Notes: generated by a model from the letters alone, not told the origin. Shown: positions 18,777 to 28,052, counted from the first letter of the stretch. The stretch is 64,000 nucleotides of DNA from UBA10649 sp965278965 (GCA_965278965.1 OZ257127.1:186001-250000); one strand, 5' to 3'. Program-made: numbers and translations.

Positions 18777-19781
18777 CTACAGCTTCGAGCCGACGAGGCC
18801 CACGAGGTCGACGAGGCGGTTGCTGTAGCCCCACTCGTTGTCGTACCAGCCGACGACCTTGACCATGTTCCCGTTCGCGTGGGTCAGCTGGGCGTCGAAG
18901 ATGCATGACGACGGGTCGGTGACGATGTCGCTGGAGACGATGGGGTCCTCGGTGTACGTCAGGTAGCCCTTGAGGGGACCGTCCGCGGCCGCCTTGATCG
19001 CCGCGTTGATCTCCTCCTTCGTCGCCGCCGTCTTCAGCTCGACCGTGAGGTCCGTCGCCGAGCCGGTGGGCACCGGCACGCGCATCGCGTAGCCGTCGAG
19101 CTTGCCCTTGAGGTGCGGCAGGACGAGCGCGATCGCCTTGGCGGCGCCGGTCGTCGTGGGGATCATGTTGAGCGCGGCCGCCCGCGCGCGACGCAGGTCG
19201 CTGTGCGGGTAGTCGAGGACGTTCTGGTCGTTCGTGTACGCGTGGATCGTCGTCATCAGGCCGCGCTCGATCCCGAACGCGTCGTCGATCACCTTCGCCA
19301 TCGGCGCGAGGCAGTTCGTCGTGCAGGAGGCGTTCGAGATGACGACGTCGGTCTCGGAGTTGTACTCGGAGTCGTTGACGCCCATGACGATCGTGATGTC
19401 CTCGCCCTTGGCCGGCGCGGAGATGATGACCTTCTTGGCGCCGGCGGTCACGTGCTTGCGCGCGTCGTCGGCGTTGGTGAAGAAGCCGGTCGACTCGATG
19501 ACGATGTCGGCGCCGACCTTCGCCCACGGAAGGGCGGCCGGGTCGCGCTCGGCGAAGACGGGGATGGCGACGCCGTCGACGACGATCTCGCCCTCGCCCG
19601 CGACGACGTCCTTGCCCAGGCGGCCGAGGATGCTGTCGTACTTCAGCAGGTGGGCCAGGGTCTTCGTGTCGGTGAGGTCGTTGACGCCGACGATCTCGAT
19701 GTCGGCGCCGCTGGCCACGACGGCGCGGTAGAAGTTGCGGCCGATGCGGCCGAAGCCGTTGATGCCCACCTTGACTGTCAC
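18777..19781 (-). CDS. gap: Glyceraldehyde-3-phosphate dehydrogenase
   Basis: Enzyme of 334 residues that oxidatively phosphorylates glyceraldehyde 3-phosphate with NAD. Seen: VGINGFGRIGRN Rossmann start, the catalytic SNASCTTNCLAP and the conserved WYDNEWGYSNRLVDL. The GTG at 19781 has AGGAG five bases upstream and gives the family's normal length; an in-frame start at 19808 would add nine residues without support. First gene of gap-pgk-tpiA. Upstream is a c-di-GMP gene rather than the whiA found in many relatives. Confidence 0.97.
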   Translation of the reverse strand: MTVKVGINGFGRIGRNFYRAVVASGADIEIVGVNDLTDTKTLAHLLKYDSILGRLGKDVVAGEGEIVVDGVAIPVFAERDPAALPWAKVGADIVIESTGFFTNADDARKHVTAGAKKVIISAPAKGEDITIVMGVNDSEYNSETDVVISNASCTTNCLAPMAKVIDDAFGIERGLMTTIHAYTNDQNVLDYPHSDLRRARAAALNMIPTTTGAAKAIALVLPHLKGKLDGYAMRVPVPTGSATDLTVELKTAATKEEINAAIKAAADGPLKGYLTYTEDPIVSSDIVTDPSSCIFDAQLTHANGNMVKVVGWYDNEWGYSNRLVDLVGLVGSKL

Positions 19782-19843
19782 TGCTGCTCCTCGATCGACG
19801 TTCGCCACTGGCGCCTCACGGACCTGTTGCCGTAAGCGCTGTC

Positions 19844-19849
19844 ATCCTA
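19844..19849 (-). promoter_or_regulatory. Possible gap -10 box (TAGGAT)
   Basis: TAGGAT on the minus strand about 62 bases upstream of the gap GTG. No convincing -35 was seen. Confidence 0.3.
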
Positions 19850-19964
19850 GCGAAGCGCCGACCGTCACGCGCGGGACGAACCCGACGCGCCCCGGTCCGC
19901 GGACGCCGCGCCTTCGGGCAGGACTTTGGGTACATTTCGACCCGACCGCGAGGGGGGTGCCGCA

Positions 19965-21998
19965 ATGCAGGTCTCGCACCCGTCGCTCATCCGCCCCTCG
20001 ATGTTCGCGGTGGCGTGGCAGGCCAGCGCCTGGCTGGGCGGCGCCGTGCTCGTGTGGGCCGTGCTCGACCTCGACCTCGCCGGCATCGAGGCCATGAGCC
20101 CGCAGATCGTCATGATCGCCGCGCTCGTGGTGCTCGGCGAGCTCCGACCGGTCGTGATGACCCGCCTCGAGGGAAATCCCGTCTCCATCTCGATCGCGTT
20201 CGTCTTCGCCACGATGTACCTGTGGGGGTTCGCCCCGGCGGTCGTGCTGATGGCGATGCTCGTCGTCCTCTCGGAGCTGCTGCAACGCAAGCCGTGGTGG
20301 AAGCTGGTCTTCAACCTCGGCCAGTACGTCCTGAGCCTCGGGGCGGCCTGGCTCGTCGTCGTCGCGTTCGGCGAGGTCGCGTCGCCGACCTCCCCGCACG
20401 TCGACATCACCCCGGGCGACCTCTGGTGGATGGTGCTCGGCTGGGCGGTCTACCACGTGGTGAACATCTCCCTCGTCGCGTGCCTGTCGGCCTCCGACGA
20501 CGAGAGCTGGTGGGACTCCTTCAGCGACGAGTGGTGGTTCTACACGATCTCCGCCGCCGCCGTCCTCGCGCTCTCCCCTCTCATCGCGGTCATCGCGACG
20601 GCTACCGACGGCTCATGGGCGCTGCTCCCGCTCCTCCTGGTGCCGCTCCTGGCCGTGCAGAAGGCCGCGGAGATGTCCCGCGAGAACGAGCACCAGGCGC
20701 TGCACGACCCGCTCACCGGCCTGCCGAACAGACTGCTGCTCGCCGATCGCATCGGGCAGGCGCTCGCCCGCAGCCCACGGCAGTCCGGGCACGTCACCGT
20801 CCTGTTCCTCGATGTCGACCTCTTCAAGGTGGTCAACGACAGCCTGGGCCACGCGGCCGGCGACGCCCTCCTGCGTGAGCTGGCCCGCCGGTTGACGGCC
20901 GTGCTTCGGCCCGGCGACACGCTGGCCCGCTTCGGCGGGGACGAGTTCGTCATCGCCTGCGAGAACGTCCCCGACGACGAGGTCGAGCCGCTCGCTGTCC
21001 GGATCGCTGGCGCGTTCGACCATCCCTTCCTGCTGGAGGGGCGCGACGTCAACGTGTCTGTGAGCATCGGCATCGCGGTCTCGCGCCAGGACACCGACGC
21101 GGAGACGATGATCCGCGACGCCGACGCGGCCCTGTACCGCGCCAAGGCGGGCGGCCGCAGCCGGGCCGTCGTCTTCGACGAGCGCATGCACGACGAGGCC
21201 GCCTACTGGCTGGATGCCGAGTCCGGGCTGCGGCGCGCGCTGGACCGCGACGAGCTGCGGCTGCACTACCAGCCGGTCGTCTCGATCCGGACCGGCGATG
21301 TCTGCGGGGTCGAGGCGCTCGTGCGCTGGCAGCACCCGACGCGTGGCCTCATCGGGCCGAAGGAGTTCATCCACGTCGCCGAGGAGACGGGGCTGATCAT
21401 CCCGCTGGGGGCGTGGGTGCTCGAGGAGGCCGTGCGCCAGGTCGCGCAGTGGCGCCGTGAGGTCGTGGTCGCGGCGGACCTGTGGGTCTCGGTCAACATC
21501 TCCCAGCGTCAGCTGCAGTCCAGCACCCTCGTGCGCACGGTGACGCGCGTGCTGGACACCTACGGGCTGCCCCCGTCCGCCCTTCGGCTCGAGCTGGTCG
21601 AGTCCGCCCTCGTCGATGCCACAGGACCGCAGGGCGAGGCCATCGGCGCCGTGACCGCGCTCGGCGTCGGGTTCGCTGTCGACGACTTCGGGACGGGCTA
21701 CTCCTCGTTGTCCTACCTGGCCGGCCTGCCCGTGACCGCCGTCAAGGTCGACCGCTCATTCATCGCGCCGCTCGCGTCGCCGGACGACGGCCGCTCGATG
21801 GCGATCGTCGACGCGATCGTGAGCATGGCGCGCGCGCTGCGGCTCGAGGTGATCGCTGAGGGGGTCGAGACGCCCGAGCAGCTGGCCTGCCTGCGCCGCC
21901 TGGGCGCCGTCCAGGCCCAGGGATACCTGTGGTCCGCCCCGCTCGCGGCTCCGGACCTGCCGTTCTGGCTCGTCCGCGCCGCCGCGGCGAACCACTGA
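19965..21998 (+). CDS. Membrane GGDEF-EAL protein (c-di-GMP turnover)
   Basis: Protein of 677 residues. The first 220 or so hold about seven hydrophobic helices, a membrane sensor of unknown ligand. The GGDEF domain has GGDEF intact at residues 324-328 with an RxxD inhibitory site (RPGD, 315-318) five residues before it. The EAL domain begins at residue 450 (EALVRW) and keeps NIS, DDFGTGYSSLSYL (573 onward), KVDRSFI and AEGVET, so synthesis and hydrolysis of cyclic di-GMP are both possible. ATG preceded by GAGGGGGG; a TTG at 19926 is less likely. Confidence 0.93.
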   Translation: MQVSHPSLIRPSMFAVAWQASAWLGGAVLVWAVLDLDLAGIEAMSPQIVMIAALVVLGELRPVVMTRLEGNPVSISIAFVFATMYLWGFAPAVVLMAMLVVLSELLQRKPWWKLVFNLGQYVLSLGAAWLVVVAFGEVASPTSPHVDITPGDLWWMVLGWAVYHVVNISLVACLSASDDESWWDSFSDEWWFYTISAAAVLALSPLIAVIATATDGSWALLPLLLVPLLAVQKAAEMSRENEHQALHDPLTGLPNRLLLADRIGQALARSPRQSGHVTVLFLDVDLFKVVNDSLGHAAGDALLRELARRLTAVLRPGDTLARFGGDEFVIACENVPDDEVEPLAVRIAGAFDHPFLLEGRDVNVSVSIGIAVSRQDTDAETMIRDADAALYRAKAGGRSRAVVFDERMHDEAAYWLDAESGLRRALDRDELRLHYQPVVSIRTGDVCGVEALVRWQHPTRGLIGPKEFIHVAEETGLIIPLGAWVLEEAVRQVAQWRREVVVAADLWVSVNISQRQLQSSTLVRTVTRVLDTYGLPPSALRLELVESALVDATGPQGEAIGAVTALGVGFAVDDFGTGYSSLSYLAGLPVTAVKVDRSFIAPLASPDDGRSMAIVDAIVSMARALRLEVIAEGVETPEQLACLRRLGAVQAQGYLWSAPLAAPDLPFWLVRAAAANH

Positions 21999-22030
21999 CC
22001 CGGCGCTTCCGATTGGCAGGATGGCTCCCC

Positions 22031-22762
22031 GTGGAGTCCACGGCCGACCTTGCCCGCAGCGGCCGCACGGTCTTCGCGCCACGGCGGGTCGGCCGCCCCG
22101 GCCACGGTGCGCTCTACTGGCCGCTGTTCGCTGTCGCCCAGGCGGCGCGGGCACGCTGGTCGGTGCATGTGAGGGGACGTGACCTGTTGGCACCGGGCCC
22201 GGCGATCCTGGTCGGGAACCACCTCCGAGCGGTCGACCCGGCGCTGCTCGGGCTCGCCGTCGCGCGGCGCATGGTGTTCGTCGCCAAGGCGGAGGCGTTC
22301 ACCGGACCCGTCGGGGCGCTCCTGCGCGGCACCGGGCAGATCCCCCTCGTGCGGGGCGACGAGGCGACCACCCGCTGGGCCCTGGCGGCGAGTGCCGCGG
22401 TCCTCGCGGAGGGTCGCGTCCTGGTGGTCTACCCCGAGGCGACCCGGTCGCCCGACGGACGTTCGCTCCACCGCCTCCACCGCCGGGTCCTGCTCCCGCT
22501 GCTCGCCGCGAGCCCCGACGTCCCCGTGCATGCGGTGACCATCGGCTACAGCCCGTCCCGTGGCCCGCGCGAGCGGGTCGACCTGCGCCTGTCGCCTCCA
22601 CTGCCGGTCGACGTCGCCACGATGTCCGACGACGACATCACGTCGGCGGTCCGCGACGCGCTGCTCGGGCTCGGTGGGATGCCGTACATCGACCGCTTCG
22701 GCACGGCCGTGAAGTCCGCACGTGCCCGGGACGACGCGCGGGCGTCCGGTCCCCGCCCGTGA
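22031..22762 (+). CDS. PlsC-like 1-acylglycerol-3-phosphate acyltransferase
   Basis: About 243 residues of the LPLAT/PlsC family, which acylates lysophosphatidate in membrane lipid synthesis. Seen: the catalytic NHLRAVD (NHx4D), then LRGTGQIPLVRGD and VYPEATRSPDG, the variant of the usual PEGTRS. GTG at 22031 is preferred; the open frame extends to 21929 inside the upstream gene. Its stop overlaps the next start as GTGA, coupling it to gluQ. Confidence 0.86.
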   Translation: MESTADLARSGRTVFAPRRVGRPGHGALYWPLFAVAQAARARWSVHVRGRDLLAPGPAILVGNHLRAVDPALLGLAVARRMVFVAKAEAFTGPVGALLRGTGQIPLVRGDEATTRWALAASAAVLAEGRVLVVYPEATRSPDGRSLHRLHRRVLLPLLAASPDVPVHAVTIGYSPSRGPRERVDLRLSPPLPVDVATMSDDDITSAVRDALLGLGGMPYIDRFGTAVKSARARDDARASGPRP

Positions 22763-23595
22763 TCACCCGGTTCGCGCCGACTCCCAGCGGCTTCCTCCAT
22801 CGGGGGAACGCGGCGAACGCACTGCTCACGTCGTGGCTGGCCCGCGGCGAGGGGGGCACGCTGGCGCTACGCATCGACGACGGCGACACCGACCGGGTGC
22901 GCCCGGAGTACGTCGACGACGTCTTCGACCTCCTTGCGTGGCTCGACATCTCCTGGCAGGTCGGGCCGCTGGACCCAGACGACCTCGACGCTCACTGGTC
23001 GGCCCGCAATCGCCTGGCCCGTCACCGCGAGGCCCTGCGGCATGCCGTGGACGCCGGCCTGCCGGTCTATGCGTGCTCGTGCTCGCGGCGCGTGCAGCTG
23101 GACGTGGCGACCGGCGGGTGCGTCGGCGGGTGCCGCGGCCGCGGGTTGGCGTACGCACCCGGCGAGAGGGCCCTGCGTGTGACCGTTCCCGTCGGCACGA
23201 CGGTGGACGTCGGCGGGACCGCGGTGGCCCTCGCCGACGAGCTCGGCGACTTCGTCGTGTGGCGGCGCGACGACCGGCCCGCGTACCAGCTCGCGAGCGT
23301 CGTCGACGACGACGACCTCGGCGTCACCGACGTGGTACGGGGCGTCGACCTGCTCGCCTCGACGGCGGCGCAGCTGTACCTGGCACCGGCCGTGGGGGCG
23401 ACGACGTTCGCCCGGGCGCGGTTCCGGCATCACGGGCTCGTCGCGGATGAGCACGGCGGCAAGCTGTCGAAGTCCCAGCAGGCCAACGGCGCTCCCCTGC
23501 CGCGGACCGACGCCGAGCGCAGTGCCGTCGAGGACCTCGCACGGACCCTCGGCGCCGCCATCGGCATCTCCCCACCCCCGCCTGACCCCACCTGA
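22759..23595 (+). CDS. gluQ: Glutamyl-Q tRNA(Asp) synthetase-like protein
   Basis: Protein of 278 residues: the catalytic half of a glutamyl-tRNA synthetase without the anticodon-binding part. Such proteins attach glutamate to queuosine in tRNA(Asp). Seen: RFAPTPSGFLHRGN as the HIGH-type motif, YACSCSRRVQ plus GGCVGGC zinc cysteines, and KLSKS as KMSKS. Asp replaces Glu in RIDDGDTDR where many family members read RIEDLDPPR. GTG start overlaps the previous stop. The gene ends inside a 10-base tandem repeat. Confidence 0.88.
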   Translation: MITRFAPTPSGFLHRGNAANALLTSWLARGEGGTLALRIDDGDTDRVRPEYVDDVFDLLAWLDISWQVGPLDPDDLDAHWSARNRLARHREALRHAVDAGLPVYACSCSRRVQLDVATGGCVGGCRGRGLAYAPGERALRVTVPVGTTVDVGGTAVALADELGDFVVWRRDDRPAYQLASVVDDDDLGVTDVVRGVDLLASTAAQLYLAPAVGATTFARARFRHHGLVADEHGGKLSKSQQANGAPLPRTDAERSAVEDLARTLGAAIGISPPPPDPT

Positions 23596-23612
23596 CCCCA
23601 CCTGACGCCACC
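23581..23612 (+). repeat. 10-base tandem repeat with stops in three frames
   Basis: Three consecutive copies of CCTGACSCCA starting at 23581, 23591 and 23601, the third with one change. Each contains TGA. The 10-base spacing puts a TGA in all three forward frames; the gluQ stop is the second. Confidence 0.8.
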
Positions 23613-23637
23613 TGGCCCTCTGCCCCCCTCCCCGTTT

Positions 23638-23654
23638 GTCCCGCTTTGCGGGAC
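23638..23654. terminator. Short GC hairpin after gluQ, member of a repeated sequence
   Basis: GTCCCGC-TTT-GCGGGAC, a perfect 7-bp stem. The surrounding 25 bases (from 23630) are nearly the same as those at 42494-42518, so this is a repeated element as well as a probable terminator. Confidence 0.6.
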
Positions 23655-23759
23655 CGGCGGGCAGCTGCGGCGGCAATTTCGCACCGAGTCGCCCGCCAGT
23701 CCCGGTCAACTGCCGGCTGACGTCGGTCGCGTCGCCCCGGTCGTCGGCCAGGCCCGCAC

Positions 23760-23765
23760 TACCGT
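23760..23765 (+). promoter_or_regulatory. TACCGT -10 box, leaderless start
   Basis: TACCGT followed by 6 bases and GTG at 23772. Confidence 0.5.
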
Positions 23766-23771
23766 GGCGCC

Positions 23772-25309
23772 GTGCCGATCGCCGCCCGTTCGCGCCTGTC
23801 GCGCGGCGACCTGTGGCTGCTGACCGGATGGATCGCCGCGATCGCGATCACGCTCGCCGGAACGGTGCACGACACGGACCCGTACTGGCAGATCCGCGCG
23901 GGTGAGGAGAGCCTCGACGGCAGCCCGCTGGCCCGGCCGGACAGCTGGAGCTGGGCGCCGGTGGAGGGGCTGTTCTATCCGAACTCCCCCGCGTGGAACG
24001 TCGTGCTGGCGCTCGCGTGGCGGGGGCTGGGCGCGTGGGGCCTGTTCGCCGTCACGGTGCTGTCCATCGCCGCCTGCCTGGCGCTGGTCGCCTGGCTCGC
24101 GCTGCGGCTCGGGGCGCACGCAGTGCCGACGGTGGTCGTCATCCTCATCACGAGCGCCGGCGTGCTGCCGATCCTGTCGCCCCGGCCGGCCCTCCCGGCC
24201 CAGGCGCTGCTGCTCCTGGCGATCGCGCTCGCCGCGTGGTGGGCCGACCGGGCGGCCCGGTTCTCCTGGGTGGTCAACGCGGTCGTCGCGCTCGTGGGCG
24301 CGCTAGTCCTGTCGATCGTCGGGAACTGGGTCCACCTGTCGTGGTCGACGCTCGCCCTCGCGGCGGCCGCCGCCTGGGCCGCGATCTGGCTCCTGACCGG
24401 CGGTCTGCGCCCGGCGGTGCGGGCGGCGCTCGTGGTCGCGGGCACGGTCGGTCTCGTCGGCGGAGTGCTTGCGGGCCGTACGGGACAGACGTCTGGGAGA
24501 GGTCGGCGGTCGTCCTGCGCGTGTGCCGGGACCTCATCGTCGAATGGTCGAGTCCGTTCAGCCCGGAGTTCGGCCTGCGGTGGTGGCCGGAGGCCCTGCT
24601 CGTCCTCGTCGCCCTGGCGTTCGCCGTCGTCTGGTGCCTGCGCACCCTGCGCCGCTCCCGGCTCGACGACCCGCGGCTCCCGCTCACCGTCGCCCTCACG
24701 CTGGTCGCTGCGCCCTACGCCGTCGCGGGGCTCACCCTCATCCGCTTCATCCCCGTCGCCCTCGTCGTGATCGCCCCGGTCGTGGCCGCCGGCGTGACGG
24801 CGTGGGCGCGCGGCCTCGCTGCCCGGGTCGTACCGGTGCCCGACGGCGCGGGGTACCTCCGGCGGCGGCTGCCCGAGTGGCTGGGCGCATCGTTCTGGCG
24901 GGTGATCTTGTGGCTGGTGCTCGTCGTGCTCGCTCCGTTCGCACTCTTCGCCGGGTCGCGGCACGCCGAGCCCGCCACGTCCGGTGTCGACGCGCTGCTG
25001 CCGTCGGGCTGTCGCATGTTCGGCACGTCGATCGAGGCAGCGTCGATCATCCTCACCCGGCCCGACGTGCCGATCTGGTACGACGGTCGTGCCGACTACT
25101 GGGGCCGCGACCGGCTCCTGGAGGCCCACCGCTACCTGTACGAGGTCGACCAGCCCACCCTCGTACCGCCGGGGACGACGTGCGTGGTGCTGATGGACGA
25201 CGCCACGGACCCAGGGCTCACGCGTCTCACGGCCGCGCTCGACGCGGACCCGCAGTGGCAGCGCGTCCCCGGCACGACCGGCGCCAACCTCTGGCTCCCC
25301 ACCCCCTGA
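23772..25309 (+). pseudogene. GT-C-like polytopic membrane protein, frameshifted
   Basis: One protein split between two frames. The first half begins at GTG 23772 and reads cleanly to about residue 234 (GGVLAG); the second half, in the -1 frame, continues PYGTDVWERSAVV to the stop at 25309. One extra G in the GGG run at 24473-24475 would restore a single protein of about 512 residues. It has about ten hydrophobic helices, and an early loop with DTDPYWQIRAGEES resembling GT-C glycosyltransferase-type proteins; the C-terminal part is soluble. Real mutation or sequencing error cannot be told apart here. Function unknown. Confidence 0.8.
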
Positions 25310-25348
25310 GCCACACGCCAGTCCCGGTGCTCGTCGCCGGTCCCGGGC

Positions 25349-25354
25349 TACCCT
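25349..25354 (+). promoter_or_regulatory. TACCCT -10 box, leaderless start
   Basis: TACCCT followed by 7 bases and ATG at 25362. Confidence 0.5.
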
Positions 25355-25361
25355 GCCGCCC

Positions 25362-27023
25362 ATGACGATCGCCGACCTCGCCCAACGCCGCCTCGAGCAG
25401 ATCCTCGCCGCCGACCCATTGGAGGCCACGCTCATCGGCTACCGCGACCAGGACCGCCATCTGGCCGACCTGTCGGTCGTGGCCGAGCGTGCCCAGGCCG
25501 CCGAGCGCTCGGCTCTGCGAGCCGACGTCGAGGCGCTGGACCCGTCGACCCTGAGTCCGCAGGAGGTGGTCACGCGCGACGTCCTCCTGGCCAACCTCGA
25601 CTACGCCGACGACGCCGACGCGACCGACCTCATCACGTTCACCGTCGCGGCGTTCCCCGTGAGCCCGGCGTCGGTGATGCTGTCCTACCTGCGCATGATC
25701 GTCGCGACGGACGCCCAGCAGGCGGTCGACTACCTGGCCCGGCTGTCCGAGCTACCGCGCTACCTCGCCCAGGCCACTGAGCGGCTCCGCGAGGGTCGTG
25801 CAGCCGGCCTCACACCGGTGGCGCGGCTGGTGCAGACCGCCGTCGACCAGATCGACAAGTTCGTCGCATCACCCACCGACGCGTTGCGCATCAGCCTGCC
25901 GCAGGGGTGGGACGGCGCGGACGCGTGGGAGGCCGGGTTCGCCGACGTCGTCACCTGCGAGGTCGTGCCCGCATTCGAGGCGTACAAGCGCGAGCTCGTT
26001 GCCGAGGTCCTGCCGACGGCGCGGGACGACGAGCACTGCGGGCTCGTCCACGTTCCGGACGGCCTGGAGCGCTACCGCCTGCTCACCCGGCTGCACACGA
26101 CGACCGACCGCACACCGGACGAGCTGCATGCGCTCGGGCTCGAGCTCGTCGCCGGCATCCATGACGAGTTCCGCGAGCTCGGCGGCCGGGTTCTCGGCAC
26201 GAGCGACCTCGGGCAGATCTTCGAGCGGCTGCAGACCGACGCCGACCTGAAGTGGTCGACGTCGCAGCAGATCCTCGACGCGGCGGAGGAGACGGTGCGG
26301 CGTGCGGAGGCCGCCGCGCCGCTGTGGTTCGGCCGGCTGCCCGAGGCGGTGTGCGCGCTCGAGGCGATCCCCGAGCTGGAGGCCGAGGGCGCCCCGGCGG
26401 CGTACTACATGCCGCCGGCTCTCGACGGCTCGCGCCCCGGCACGTACTACTCCAACGTGAGCGAGCCCGACCAGCGCACGTCGTTCGACCTGGAGTCGGT
26501 CGCGTACCACGAGGCGGTGCCGGGCCATCATTTCCAGATCTCGCTCGCGCTCGAGCTCCCCGACCTGCCAGTCATCCGGCGCCTGTCGATGTTCACCGCC
26601 TACGTCGAGGGCTGGGGGCTGTACGCGGAGCGTCTGGCCGACGAGATGGGCCTGTACTCCTCCGACCTGCAGCGCCTGGGGATGCTGTCGGCGGACGCGT
26701 GGCGCGCGACGCGTCTCGTCGTCGACACCGGGATCCACGCGTTCGGCTGGAGCCGCCAGCGGGCGGTGGACTACATGTCCGCGAGCACGCCGGTCGCCGC
26801 GATCGAGGTTCAGGCCGAGATCGACCGGTACATCGCGTACCCCGGTCAGGCCCTGTCGTACATGACGGGTCGGCTGGACATACTCGCCCAGCGGGCCAAG
26901 GCCCAGGCCGCGCTCGGCGACGCGTACGACGTCCGCGACTTCCACGACGTCGTTCTCGGCTCGGGCGCTCTGCCGCTCACTGTCCTCGGTGAGGTCGTCG
27001 ACCGCTGGCTCGCCACCGCCTAG
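25362..27023 (+). CDS. DUF885 family protein, probable metallopeptidase
   Basis: Protein of 553 residues belonging to the DUF885 family. The putative zinc site HEAVPGHH begins at residue 383, with YVEGWGLYAERLADEMG shortly after supplying the glutamate-rich segment. These are mostly helical carboxypeptidase-like proteins. No signal peptide is evident, so it is likely cytosolic. Substrate not known. The gene converges with the desaturase gene across a long hairpin that begins at its stop codon. Confidence 0.88.
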   Translation: MTIADLAQRRLEQILAADPLEATLIGYRDQDRHLADLSVVAERAQAAERSALRADVEALDPSTLSPQEVVTRDVLLANLDYADDADATDLITFTVAAFPVSPASVMLSYLRMIVATDAQQAVDYLARLSELPRYLAQATERLREGRAAGLTPVARLVQTAVDQIDKFVASPTDALRISLPQGWDGADAWEAGFADVVTCEVVPAFEAYKRELVAEVLPTARDDEHCGLVHVPDGLERYRLLTRLHTTTDRTPDELHALGLELVAGIHDEFRELGGRVLGTSDLGQIFERLQTDADLKWSTSQQILDAAEETVRRAEAAAPLWFGRLPEAVCALEAIPELEAEGAPAAYYMPPALDGSRPGTYYSNVSEPDQRTSFDLESVAYHEAVPGHHFQISLALELPDLPVIRRLSMFTAYVEGWGLYAERLADEMGLYSSDLQRLGMLSADAWRATRLVVDTGIHAFGWSRQRAVDYMSASTPVAAIEVQAEIDRYIAYPGQALSYMTGRLDILAQRAKAQAALGDAYDVRDFHDVVLGSGALPLTVLGEVVDRWLATA

Positions 27024-27084
27024 TCGATTCCATACGCCAGCGTCAGTAGAACGCGGCGGAATGACGCCTGCGTATGGAATCGAC
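27023..27084. terminator. Long hairpin between DUF885 gene and desaturase gene
   Basis: Arms of 23 bases (27023-27045 and 27062-27084) around a 16-base loop. The outer 15 pairs match, then two mismatches, then six inner pairs. It begins at the end of the DUF885 stop codon and ends just before the opposite stop, so it probably ends transcription from both sides. The geometry closely matches the repeat at 49043-49106, although the sequence differs. Confidence 0.7.
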
Positions 27085-27092
27085 GACGCGGG

Positions 27093-28046
27093 TCAGCCGC
27101 GGGCGGCCAGCCGGGCGCGCAGGGCGTCGCGCTTGTCCTCGAAGCGCGTCGCCTGCGAGTCCATCTCGGCGAGCAGCGTCGCGAGCTCGTCGCGTGCGGC
27201 CTCGCCGACCGGGCCGAGGTCCTCGCGCTCGAACACGCGCCACTTGCGCAGCACGGGCATGACGACGTCGTCGCGGTGCAGGCGCAGGTCGTAGATCCCG
27301 GCGACGGCGATCTCGACGGCCTTGCGGCCGAACCCATCGATACCGTGCCCGGGCATCGCAAAGTCGCGGATCGACGCGTGCACGGCGACCATCGACTGGT
27401 CTGGCACGAGGTCGAACGCCGCCTCGATCACGTTGCGGTAGAACAACATGTGCAGGTTCTCGTCGAGTGCGATGCGGGTCATGAGCTGCTCGGCGACCTC
27501 GTCGCCCGTCGCAGCGCCGGTGTTGCGGTGCGAGACCCGCGTCGCGAGCTCCTGGAACGAGACGTAGGTGAGCCCGGCGAGCAGGCCGGGGTTGATGGCG
27601 CGGAACCCCTCCTGCATGTGGATCATGCGTGCGTCCTCGAGTGCCCGCGGGTCGACGGCGCGCATCGTCATCAGCAGGTCGCGGATGGCGAAGGCGTGAC
27701 GACCTTCCTCGGCGGTCCACCGGCCCAGCCAGGCGGCCCAGGCGCCGTCGGCGCTCACGTTCGTCTCGATCGCCGTGTGGTAGCTCGGCAGGTTGTCCTC
27801 GGTGAGCAGGTTGATGATCAGGCTCGTCCGCGCTGCGTCGCTGAACCGCTGCTCCAGCGGCGTCCAGTCCTTCCCACCGAGCGGACCGTCGAAGTCCTCC
27901 CCCATGCTCCACGGCACGTACTCGTGCGGGTACCAGTCGCGCGCCGTGGACAGGTGACGGGCCAACTCCTGCTCGACGACCGGCTCGAGCTCGCGCGCGA
28001 GCACGTCGTCGGGGACGGTGGCGGCAAGGACGGCGGTGTCGGTCAC
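27093..28046 (-). CDS. Acyl-ACP desaturase, ferritin-like di-iron
   Basis: Soluble di-iron desaturase of 317 residues (fatty acid desaturase type 2) that places a double bond in acyl-ACP. Iron-ligand motifs visible: EEGRH in the second helix pair and DENLH in the later helix, with LLTEDNLPSYH giving the first ligand. GTG start at 28046 has CAGGCT six bases upstream, another leaderless signature. The family name is secure; the position of the double bond is not predictable. Confidence 0.93.
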   Translation of the reverse strand: MTDTAVLAATVPDDVLARELEPVVEQELARHLSTARDWYPHEYVPWSMGEDFDGPLGGKDWTPLEQRFSDAARTSLIINLLTEDNLPSYHTAIETNVSADGAWAAWLGRWTAEEGRHAFAIRDLLMTMRAVDPRALEDARMIHMQEGFRAINPGLLAGLTYVSFQELATRVSHRNTGAATGDEVAEQLMTRIALDENLHMLFYRNVIEAAFDLVPDQSMVAVHASIRDFAMPGHGIDGFGRKAVEIAVAGIYDLRLHRDDVVMPVLRKWRVFEREDLGPVGEAARDELATLLAEMDSQATRFEDKRDALRARLAARG

Positions 28047-28052
28047 GTGCCA

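Noticed and set aside
19926..19964. TTG start for the GGDEF-EAL protein
   Set aside because: The ATG at 19965 has a strong purine-rich ribosome-binding stretch; the extra 13 residues look non-conserved.
24465..24490. Programmed ribosomal frameshifting in the membrane protein
   Set aside because: No X-XXY-YYZ slippery heptamer and no clear downstream structure; a one-base indel in a G-run is simpler.
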